Assembly: GCA_947446155.1 (NCBI GenBank)
Contig: CANFFZ010000112.1
Location: 1 to 6,221, forward strand
Direction of reading: 5' to 3'
Length of the DNA stretch: 6,221 bases
DNA from: Chloroflexota bacterium
Lineage (GTDB): Bacteria; Chloroflexota; Dehalococcoidia; UBA2979
A model generated the notes under the pieces. The model saw only the letters and a list, made by a program, of their open reading frames with translations. It searched no databases and was not told the DNA's origin. The stretch's first letter is position 1. Each line of letters starts with the position of its first letter. A program made the position numbers and the translations under genes. Below are positions 1 to 6,136 of this stretch, piece by piece.

Positions 1-19
1 CACACTTGCCAGCGGCCAT
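1..19 (-). CDS. rpmB: Large ribosomal subunit protein bL28, first six codons only (partial)
   Basis: The minus strand read from position 19 to the left edge starts with ATG and gives M-A-A-G-K-C before the window ends. That is how many bacterial bL28 proteins begin: a short basic start followed by the first cysteine of the zinc-binding form. bL28 is a small protein of the 50S ribosomal subunit. The identification rests on only six residues, but it is supported by context, because rpmB is commonly found divergent from the DAK2/FakA-type gene that starts at 207. Upstream on the minus strand is only a weak purine stretch (GGGA, about six bases before the ATG) and a TGTAAT hexamer at 35-30, so no ribosome binding site or promoter is convincing. 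The rest of the gene lies outside the window. Confidence 0.6.
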
Positions 20-121
20 AGCGGTTCCCATTACACTGACGCGGATTCGGGGAAGGTGCGCGGCAACGAGGGGCCAGCCGCAACCCGTCCGGACACCGTA
101 CCAGCGCCCGCCCGGCAACGT

Positions 122-140
122 CTAGGCAGGGCCTGTCTAG
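122..140. repeat. Near-perfect 19-base palindrome, candidate operator
   Basis: CTAGGCAGG at 122-130 and CCTGTCTAG at 132-140 are inverted copies around a single central G. Eight of nine positions pair, and the exception is a G/T at 126/136. Such two-fold symmetry is typical of a binding site for a dimeric regulator. Its place between divergent genes, 67 bases before the fakA start, fits an operator. It could also form a short RNA hairpin, but with a one-base loop that is less likely. No known regulator consensus is recognised. Confidence 0.4.
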
Positions 141-193
141 CCGAATCTGGCCGGGCAGCATCGAGGCTTCCCAGCGGACTACCGGCCCCCAGC

Positions 194-198
194 GAGGA
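194..198 (+). promoter_or_regulatory. Shine-Dalgarno sequence that decides the GTG start of fakA
   Basis: GAGGA lies eight bases before the GTG at 207. The same frame has a TAG stop at 138-140 and no ATG or GTG between that stop and 207, so this site and the GTG together fix the start. Confidence 0.65.
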
Positions 199-206
199 TC
201 GCCCAC

Positions 207-1844
207 GTGGCTGACGCCGCCCTCACCCTCGCCCTGGACGCACCCGCCCTCCGGCGTGCCTTCGAGGTCGCCGAGCGCTGGCTCGCCACCAACCGCGAGG
301 GGATCAACGCCATCAACGTCTACCCGGTCCCGGATGGGGATACCGGCACCAACATGCTGCTCACCTGGCGCGCCGCGCTGAAGGGTGGTGTCGAGGGCTC
401 TGAGGGCAATGCGTCCGACGCGGGGGCCTACCTCGGGCTGGTCGCGCGCGCGGCACTGATGGGGGCACGGGGGAACTCCGGCGTCATCCTCTCCCAGATC
501 ATTCGAGGGCTCGCGGAGACCTCGGCAGGTGCGGCCACCCTCGACACTCCAGCCCTCGCCCGCGGGTTCGAGGGCGCATCCGCCACCGCCTACGCCGCCG
601 TCACGAATCCCGTCGAGGGCACGATGCTCACCGTCATCCGCGAGGCGAGCGCCGCCGCCGTCGAAGCCCAGGCCTCCGGCGAGGGCACCGAGGGCGTCCT
701 CTACATCATGCTGACCGAGGCCTTCGCCTCCGTGAAGCGCACGCCCGAACTGCTCCCACGACTGCGCGAGGCCGGTGTCGTCGACTCCGGGGGGATGGGC
801 GTCGCGGTCATCTTGCAGGGCATCGTGTGCGGCATCCTCGACCACCCGCTCCCCGCGGAACCGCTCGTCACCGGCGCTGCCGAGGTGCAGGCGGACGCCG
901 TCGAGCACGAGGGCCACGGCTTCTGCACGGAGTTCGTGATCTCCGGTGCGAGTCTCGACCGCGCGACGATCGAGGGCGAACTCGTGGCCGCAGGGGGATC
1001 CTCCATCATCGTGGTCGGCGACCCCTCGATGCTGCGCGTCCACGTCCATGTCGCTGCGCCCGAGCACGCGTTCGACGTCGGCGAGCGCTACGGCACCCTC
1101 GCTGCGCGCAAGGCCGAAGACATGCAGGCGCAGCACGAGGCCTGGATGGACGACCGCGACGACGATGACCCCGACCCGGCATCGCTCCCCTCGATCGGCC
1201 TCGTCGCGGTCGCCGAAGGACGAGGCATCGCCGCCGCATTCCGCGACCTCGGTGCGGGGCGCGTGCTGCTCGGACAGGCCGGCGTGAAGGTGAGCGCCGG
1301 CGACATCCTCGAGGCGGCACGACGCGCCGGACGCGACCACGCGATCGTGCTGCCAAACGACAAGGACGTGCTGATGTCGGCGCAGCAGGCCGCAGCCGCC
1401 TCCGATGGCTTCCTCACCGTCGTGGCGAGCCGATCGCCCGCCTCGGGGCTCACCGCTGCCCTCGAATACCGCGGCGATGGGGACGCTGCCGCGGTCGCCG
1501 CCGCGATGGTCGAGGTGATGGCGGGAGTCCGCGCCGTGGAGGTCTCCCGCTCGGTGCGCACCGCCACCGTCGACGGCGTAGCCATCCGTGAGGGCGATGC
1601 CATCGCGCTCGTCGACGGGCGAATGGTGGCCGCCACCGAAACGCTCGAGGACGCGCTGCTCGCCGGACTCGATGTGGCGACGGAGGACGGCGGGGAGATC
1701 GTGACGGTCTACCTCGGCCAGGACGCCCCGCCCGATGCCGCGGAGCGCCTGCCGAGGCTGATCGGGGAGCGCCACCCCGACCTTGAGATCCAGATCATCT
1801 CCGGCGGGCAGCCGTACTACCCGTACCTCGCCGGGGTCGAGTAG
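207..1844 (+). CDS. fakA: Fatty acid kinase catalytic subunit FakA (DAK2/DhaL domain protein)
   Basis: FakA is the cytosolic ATP-dependent subunit of fatty acid kinase. It phosphorylates fatty acids held by a FakB partner, giving acyl-phosphate for phospholipid synthesis. At 545 residues it is about the length of Staphylococcus aureus FakA. The N-terminal DhaL-type kinase domain (about 1-210) carries the Mg-nucleotide motif NVYPVPDGDTGTNM at 37-50 with D43 and D45, GARGNSGVILSQ at 86-97, and VDSGGMG at 192-198. The middle domain has C240 (in HGFCTEF) and H279/H281 (in RVHVHV), which match the Cys-His-His zinc site described for FakA. The C-terminal domain contains VLPNDKDVLMSAQQ at 381-394 and ends in the family-typical QPYYPYLAGVE. 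The GTG start is preceded by GAGGA at good spacing, and the next gene begins nine bases after the stop. Older names are YloV or DAK2 phosphatase. Assignment to the family is secure; the fatty acid substrate is inferred from the family and from the adjacent DegV gene. Confidence 0.92.
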   Translation: MADAALTLALDAPALRRAFEVAERWLATNREGINAINVYPVPDGDTGTNMLLTWRAALKGGVEGSEGNASDAGAYLGLVARAALMGARGNSGVILSQIIRGLAETSAGAATLDTPALARGFEGASATAYAAVTNPVEGTMLTVIREASAAAVEAQASGEGTEGVLYIMLTEAFASVKRTPELLPRLREAGVVDSGGMGVAVILQGIVCGILDHPLPAEPLVTGAAEVQADAVEHEGHGFCTEFVISGASLDRATIEGELVAAGGSSIIVVGDPSMLRVHVHVAAPEHAFDVGERYGTLAARKAEDMQAQHEAWMDDRDDDDPDPASLPSIGLVAVAEGRGIAAAFRDLGAGRVLLGQAGVKVSAGDILEAARRAGRDHAIVLPNDKDVLMSAQQAAAASDGFLTVVASRSPASGLTAALEYRGDGDAAAVAAAMVEVMAGVRAVEVSRSVRTATVDGVAIREGDAIALVDGRMVAATETLEDALLAGLDVATEDGGEIVTVYLGQDAPPDAAERLPRLIGERHPDLEIQIISGGQPYYPYLAGVE

Positions 1845-1847
1845 GCT
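1842..1847 (+). promoter_or_regulatory. Possible -10 element for a leaderless degV transcript
   Basis: TAGGCT overlaps the TAG stop of fakA and lies exactly six bases before the degV ATG, so it would sit at -12 to -7 if transcription began at the A of the ATG. It keeps the key T, A and final T of the -10 consensus but matches only three of six positions, and no -35 is evident. There is no good Shine-Dalgarno sequence before degV. Confidence 0.3.
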
Positions 1848-1853
1848 CCCGCC

Positions 1854-2729
1854 ATGACGAACACCACCTCGACGATCCGCATCGTCACTGACTCCACCTG
1901 CGACCTGCCAGCCGACATGGTGGAAGCGCTCGGCATCACCGTCGTTCCCCTCACGGTCCTCTTCGGCGAAGAAGAGCTGCGCGACGGCGTCGATATCACC
2001 GCCGAGCAATTCTTCCGCCGCCTCGGGCGCGAGAAGTTGCTGCCGACCACCGCCGCCCCCGGCCCCGGCGTCTTCCGCACCGTCTACGAGCGCCTGATCG
2101 CCGAGGGCGCCACGCACATCGTCTCGATCCACGTGTCGAGCAAACTGAGCGCCACCCTCGAGTCCGCGCGCCTGGGCGGCAGCGGCCTCCCCGTGACCCA
2201 CGTCGACTCCCTGCAGATCTCGCTCGCCCTCGGCGTCCCCGTCATGGAGGCCGCCCGCGCGCTGCAGCAGGGCGCGACCGTGGAGCAGATCGTCGCGGTC
2301 GCCCTCGACACGGCGCGACGCACGCAGATCTTCTTCACGCTCGAGACGCTCGAGTACCTCCGCCGTGGCGGGCGGATGTCGCGCGGCCAGGAGTTCTTCG
2401 GCTCATTGCTCCATATCAAGCCGGTCATCACCGTCCAGGACGGCGAGGTCCATCCGGCCGCCCGCATGCGCACCAAAGCAAAGGCGGTCGAAGAACTGCT
2501 GCGCCGCTGCTCGGACATGCGCCCCGTCGCCACCGTGTTCGCACTGCACGCCTCGACGCCGGAGGAACTCTCGCATCTGCGCGACCGCCTACACGGCCTT
2601 GCCCCGGAGTCGAAGTACGTCGAGTCGCGCATCACCCCGGTCATCGGCGTCCACGTCGGCCCCGGCGCCGTCTCCGCCGGCGCCACGCGGGCCCCGGACG
2701 CACAGTCGCCCTCGTTCCTGCCGGTCTAA
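1854..2729 (+). CDS. degV: DegV-family fatty-acid-binding protein (FakB-type)
   Basis: DegV/FakB proteins bind one fatty acid in a buried pocket and present its carboxyl group to FakA for phosphorylation, acting in the cytosol. The 291 residues are near the usual family length (about 280). Family landmarks are in order: VTDSTCDLP at 11-19; TTAAPGPGVF at 65-74, the equivalent of the TSQPSPG loop; SSKLSATLESA at 95-105; VDS at 117-119; LEYLRRGGRMS at 166-176; LLHIKPVITVQDGEV at 185-199; and VIGVHVGPGA at 263-272 with H267 in the loop that contacts the carboxylate in FakB structures. There is no signal peptide or membrane segment. The tail after about residue 276 (rich in P, S and A) is not conserved in the family. 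The position nine bases after fakA strongly suggests that the two form one fatty acid kinase. Which fatty acid it prefers cannot be read from the sequence. The start lacks a clear ribosome binding site; see the -10-like element just upstream. Confidence 0.9.
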   Translation: MTNTTSTIRIVTDSTCDLPADMVEALGITVVPLTVLFGEEELRDGVDITAEQFFRRLGREKLLPTTAAPGPGVFRTVYERLIAEGATHIVSIHVSSKLSATLESARLGGSGLPVTHVDSLQISLALGVPVMEAARALQQGATVEQIVAVALDTARRTQIFFTLETLEYLRRGGRMSRGQEFFGSLLHIKPVITVQDGEVHPAARMRTKAKAVEELLRRCSDMRPVATVFALHASTPEELSHLRDRLHGLAPESKYVESRITPVIGVHVGPGAVSAGATRAPDAQSPSFLPV

Positions 2730-2733
2730 CCCG

Positions 2734-2739
2734 CATAAT
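2734..2739 (+). promoter_or_regulatory. Possible -10 element for a leaderless recG transcript
   Basis: CATAAT matches five of six positions of TATAAT and lies exactly six bases before the recG ATG, which would make the ATG the transcription start. The only Shine-Dalgarno-like bases, GAGG at 2741-2744, are one base from the ATG and too close to be used in the normal way. No clear -35 hexamer is seen, and transcription reading through from degV is also likely. Confidence 0.4.
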
Positions 2740-2745
2740 CGAGGC

Positions 2746-5316
2746 ATGACCGCCGACCTGCCTCGACTCCGTGGCGCGCTCCAGCGCGAACTCGATGCCG
2801 GCGCCCGCGACTTCACCGTCGCGGGCGGCCTCGATGTGCTGCTGCGCGAGCAGGCGCGCGGCGAGCAGGCCGGTTCCGCGATCCTCCGCATGATCGGCGC
2901 GCTCCCCAACACCGGGTACGGCTCCCTCAGCGTCGAGGAGCGCGAGACCTGGCTGCGCCGCGCCCTCGCCACCGTCCGACGCGAACTCACGCTCGAAGAG
3001 GCGCTCTCACCCGTCACCCGAGGCGGCACGCGCCTCTCCGGCACTCGCGACGCGGCCCCCCGCACCGCCACGAAAAAGCCGACGCGCGCGAAGGCCCCGC
3101 TCCCCGACGGCGAAGCGCCGGCGCCGAGGCCTCGGGCAGCCGCGAAGGAGAAGATCGCGCCGGGAGCCGCCGGCCTCGACCTCCCGATCGAGCAGGCGGG
3201 CACGGGGCTCGGGCCAGCGCACCTCGCGCGGCTGAAGCGCCTCGGCATCAACGTGGTGCGCGACGCGCTCCAGCACTACCCATCGAGGCACACGGACTTC
3301 TCGCTCACCGTCTCGATCGCCTCGCTCCGCGTCGACACGGAGCAGACCATCCGCGGCCGCATCGTCTCCTCGCGCGAGGTGCGGATGGGCCGAGGCGGCA
3401 AGATGCGCTCGACGGAGGTCGTCGTCGAGGACGAAGACGGCTCACGCATCACCGCGACGTTCTTCAACCAGCCGTTCATGGCTCGCGCACTCCCCGAGGG
3501 TGTCGAGATCGCCCTCGCCGGCAAGGTCGCGCGCTTCCGTAACCGCCCCCAGTACCAGAACCCCGAGTGGGAACGCCTCGAGACGGACGCCGAGGGCAAG
3601 CACACGGGCCGCCTCGTCCCCGTCTACCCGCTGACCGAGGGGCTCCCCCAGCGCACGATGCGCACCGCCATCGCCAAACTCCTCGAGCGCTACGGCGACC
3701 GTATCGAGGACCCGCTGCCCACCGGCATCCGCGAGCGTCTCGGGCTCATGGGGCTCGTCGACGCGACACGGCAGTGCCACTACCCCGACTCGCAGGAGGC
3801 GCTGCGCGAGGCACGTCGACGGCTCGCCTTCGATGAACTGCTCGCCATCCAGGTCGGCGTGCAGACGCGGCGGCGCGAGTGGCGCACCGGCGACGCCCCA
3901 CCGATCGAGGTACACACCGTCGCGGACGACTTCCTCCGCACGCTGCCGTGGGCGCTCACCGGCGCGCAGGCCCGCGTGCTCAACGACGTCCGCGAGGACA
4001 TCGCGCAGCCCCACGCGATGTCGCGCCTGCTCGAAGGCGACGTCGGCTCCGGGAAGACCGTGGTCGCCCTCGCCGCGATGCTCTCGATGGTGCAGGCCGG
4101 GTACCAGTCCGTGCTGATGGCGCCGACCGAGGTGCTCGCGGAGCAGCACTACCGCACGCTGTGTCGCCTGCTGTCGGGCGAGCCCGAGCCACCGCTGCAC
4201 GGCCTCGTCACCGTCGCGGGGCTGCCGCTCCAGGTGCGCGTCGTCCTGCTCACCGGGTCAACGAGGGCCGCCGAGCGCAAAGACGCGCTCAACGCGATCC
4301 GCTTTGGCGGCGCGCAGATCGTCGTGGGCACCCACACGCTGATCCAGGAGGGCGTCACCTACCACCGCCTCGGCCTCGCGGTCGTCGACGAGCAACACCG
4401 CTTCGGCGTCATGCAGCGCGGCGAACTGCGCCGCAAGGGCATCGAGGCCTCTGGCGCCGAGGGCCGCCCGCTCACCCCGCACCTGCTCGTGATGAGCGCC
4501 ACGCCGATCCCGCGCACGCTCGCCCTCACCGCCTACGGCGACCTCGACCTCTCGATCATCGACGAGATGCCTGCCGGGCGCGTCCCGATCGAGACGCGCT
4601 TCCTGCCGCCGATCCAGCGCGTCGAGGCGTTCCAGCACATCCGCAAGGAGGTCGCCGCCGGTCGCCAGGCCTTCGTCATCTGCCCGCTCGTCGAAGGCTC
4701 GGAGGTCATCGAGTCCCGCGCCGCGACCGAGGAGTACGAGCGGCTGCGCACGGAGCAGTTCCCGGAACTCGCGGACCGCATCCTGCTGCTGCACGGCCGC
4801 ATGCCCGCGCGCGCGAAGGACCGTGTGATGCGCGCGTTCGCCGACCACGAGGCGGACATCCTCGTCTCCACCGCCGTTGTGGAGGTGGGCATCGATGTCC
4901 CCAACGCAACGGTGATGGTGATCGAAGGCGCCGACCGCTTCGGCCTCGCACAGTTGCACCAGTTCCGCGGCCGTGTCGGCCGAGGCGAGTACCCCTCGCA
5001 CTGCTTCCTGCTCGCCGACGACCCCTCCGCCGAGGCCGAGGACCGCCTCAGCGTCATGGAACGCACCAGCGACGGCTTCGCCCTCGCCGAGGCCGACCTG
5101 CAACTCCGCGGCCCCGGCGACCTCTTCGGCACCGCCCAGTCCGGCGTCGCCGGCCTCCGCGTCGCCAGCCTCCTCGACGCCCCGCTCATCGACGCCGCCC
5201 GCAAAGAAGCCCAACTGCTGCTGGAAGAAGATCCGGAGCTGGCGTCGCCCGAACATCGAGCGCTCCGCTACGCGATCGCGTCCCGCACGGGCGAGGTCGT
5301 GGTGGAGACGCATTAG
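2746..5316 (+). CDS. recG: ATP-dependent DNA helicase RecG with N-terminal extension
   Basis: RecG is a superfamily 2 helicase that reverses stalled replication forks and moves branched DNA junctions during repair. The 856 residues exceed the 693 of E. coli RecG because of an N-terminal extension. Residues 1-85 form a probably helical region. Residues 91-140 are a linker rich in Ala, Pro, Arg and Lys. The wedge/OB domain starts near 150 and includes TIRGRIVSSREVR at 201-213 and RPQYQNPEWE at 267-276. Helicase motifs follow in order: Walker A GDVGSGKT 431-438; Ia APTEVLAEQH 459-468; Walker B box DEQH 548-551; III SATPIPRTL 584-592; V VSTAVVEVGIDVPNAT 707-722; and VI QLHQFRGRVGRG 736-747. The C-terminal TRG region includes DLQLRGPGDLFGTAQSG at 784-800. 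All catalytic motifs look intact. The frame stays open upstream to 2365, but that stretch overlaps degV out of frame and reads as low-complexity Ser/Arg/Ala, so the ATG 16 bases after the degV stop is chosen. Similar N-terminal extensions occur in RecG of Chloroflexota and several other deep-branching groups. Confidence 0.95.
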   Translation: MTADLPRLRGALQRELDAGARDFTVAGGLDVLLREQARGEQAGSAILRMIGALPNTGYGSLSVEERETWLRRALATVRRELTLEEALSPVTRGGTRLSGTRDAAPRTATKKPTRAKAPLPDGEAPAPRPRAAAKEKIAPGAAGLDLPIEQAGTGLGPAHLARLKRLGINVVRDALQHYPSRHTDFSLTVSIASLRVDTEQTIRGRIVSSREVRMGRGGKMRSTEVVVEDEDGSRITATFFNQPFMARALPEGVEIALAGKVARFRNRPQYQNPEWERLETDAEGKHTGRLVPVYPLTEGLPQRTMRTAIAKLLERYGDRIEDPLPTGIRERLGLMGLVDATRQCHYPDSQEALREARRRLAFDELLAIQVGVQTRRREWRTGDAPPIEVHTVADDFLRTLPWALTGAQARVLNDVREDIAQPHAMSRLLEGDVGSGKTVVALAAMLSMVQAGYQSVLMAPTEVLAEQHYRTLCRLLSGEPEPPLHGLVTVAGLPLQVRVVLLTGSTRAAERKDALNAIRFGGAQIVVGTHTLIQEGVTYHRLGLAVVDEQHRFGVMQRGELRRKGIEASGAEGRPLTPHLLVMSATPIPRTLALTAYGDLDLSIIDEMPAGRVPIETRFLPPIQRVEAFQHIRKEVAAGRQAFVICPLVEGSEVIESRAATEEYERLRTEQFPELADRILLLHGRMPARAKDRVMRAFADHEADILVSTAVVEVGIDVPNATVMVIEGADRFGLAQLHQFRGRVGRGEYPSHCFLLADDPSAEAEDRLSVMERTSDGFALAEADLQLRGPGDLFGTAQSGVAGLRVASLLDAPLIDAARKEAQLLLEEDPELASPEHRALRYAIASRTGEVVVETH

Positions 5317-5334
5317 GATTGCGGCCATAAGAGC

Positions 5335-5359
5335 GACAGAGTCGGACCTCTGAACTGTC
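5335..5359 (+). other. Small imperfect hairpin downstream of recG
   Basis: CAGAG (5337-5341) and CTCTG (5348-5352) can pair around a six-base loop; alternatively GACAG (5335-5339) can pair with CTGTC (5355-5359). The two pairings share bases and cannot both form fully. There is no following T run, so it is not a standard intrinsic terminator. It lies in the 62-base gap between recG and the DUF262 remnant and may be incidental. Confidence 0.2.
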
Positions 5360-5378
5360 GTAGCCGCGAGGTACTTCT

Positions 5379-6074
5379 ATGCAGCCCACGATCCGGCTCG
5401 TTAACAACTACTTGGTGGGGACAAATCAGCTCGTGATCCCACGCTATCAACGTCCATACGAGTGGGACACAAGTCGGTGGCAGGATCTATGGCGCGATGT
5501 GGCCATGATGTATCGACAGGATGGCTGGCTCACAACTCCTTGTTGTGGATGGGCAACAACGACTGGTGACCCTCTTCCTGTTAGAAGCAGCCCGTCGGGA
5601 TCAGTCCGCCTACCTGCGCGATGAACTCCCTTCCCCGTCCCCATTGGCAGGGCTCCCAACGGATGTACCAACGCGGCGACTAATAGCGAACAGCAAAGAT
5701 CGACCGGCATTCGACGCGGCGATGAACGGCGATTTCCGTGACGCGATCCCCCGAGAAATGGGCTAAAAGCCAAGTAGGTCGAGCATACAGATTCTTTCGG
5801 TATCACTTTTGGCGCGGGCAAGATGCCCTTGGTGACGGGACCGAAGAACTTGCAATGCCTCCTGAGCCCCGCCGAGGACGCTACGCGCCGCCAGCTGGAT
5901 CCTACGAAAGTTGGGGGGGAGCCGGAGCGAGAACGCCTGGTCGACCCCACTCGATTCGAGTTGGCTGTGCGTCGCATGCTCACGTTTCTCGAAATCGAAC
6001 TACAACCCGCAGACGAGGAGGCGGGCGTAATCTTTGAAACGATCAACGGCAAAACAACTCAGCTTCTGCAATTC
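5379..6074 (+). pseudogene. DUF262-family (GmrS-like) gene, frameshifted and interrupted by an IS
   Basis: DUF262 proteins are nucleotide-binding or nuclease-related proteins found in GmrSD-type type IV restriction and other phage-defence systems. Four recognisable blocks occur in the right order but in different frames. Block A (5379 to about 5525) has LVNNYLVGTNQLVIPRYQRPYEW and the following Trp-rich helix. Block B (about 5530-5750, frame +1 to A) has the hallmark DGQQR in LLVVDGQQRLVTL. Block C (about 5752-5850, a further +1) has VGRAYRFFRYHFW. Block D (to 6074, a further +1) has VRRMLTFLEIELQPADEEAGV, then IFETINGKTTQLLQF. The A/B junction also seems to lack about 15-25 codons where homologs carry an HF-G segment. 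The start has GAGG at 5368-5371, seven bases before the ATG. Recognisable sequence stops where the IS begins, so the second half, often including an HNH (DUF1524) domain, is missing here. GC is about 50% in parts, well below recG, which suggests transfer. Family assignment is confident; loss of function is very likely unless the frameshifts are sequencing errors. Confidence 0.85.
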
Positions 6075-6107
6075 TGGACTTGCCCCGATCTGACGGACAC
6101 CCAAGAT

Positions 6108-6122
6108 AGGGCGTGTAGCCCT
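6108..6122 (+). repeat. Hairpin just before the transposase ribosome binding site
   Basis: AGGGC (6108-6112) and GCCCT (6118-6122) form a perfect five-base-pair stem with loop GTGTA, directly next to the Shine-Dalgarno GGAAGGA at 6123-6129. Some insertion sequences place structures here to limit translation from transcripts that start outside the element. That role is an inference; a stem this short could be chance. Confidence 0.3.
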
Positions 6123-6136
6123 GGAAGGATGTCTGA

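Larger units (their letters stand above)
20..206. other. Divergent intergenic region between rpmB and fakA
   Basis: These 187 bases separate two genes that point away from each other, so they should hold the promoters for both. I see no convincing -35/-10 pair for either direction. Clear elements are a 19-base near-palindrome at 122-140 and a Shine-Dalgarno sequence at 194-198. No further open reading frame with coding character is visible. An in-frame TAG at 138-140 limits how far upstream the fakA reading frame could start. Confidence 0.6.

Noticed and set aside
6..37. TTGCCA and TACACT as a plus-strand promoter for fakA
   Set aside because: Spacing is 20 bases, the -10 matches only four of six positions, and it overlaps the rpmB start; too weak to call.
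2365..2745. Longer recG reading frame starting inside degV
   Set aside because: It overlaps degV out of frame and encodes low-complexity Ser/Arg/Ala sequence with no RecG similarity; the ATG at 2746 starts sequence that reads like a normal RecG N-terminus.
4258..5328. Long minus-strand frame (356 codons) opposite recG
   Set aside because: Antisense shadow of GC-rich codons, with Ala/Gly/Val/Glu/Arg-rich sequence and no recognisable family.
3879..5330. Long plus-strand frame rich in Arg/Pro overlapping recG
   Set aside because: It is a shadow of high-GC recG codons: low complexity, no domain, and fully inside a gene with intact helicase motifs.
5335..5359. Intrinsic terminator for the fakA-degV-recG operon
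   Set aside because: The stem is only five pairs, alternative pairings compete, and no T run follows.
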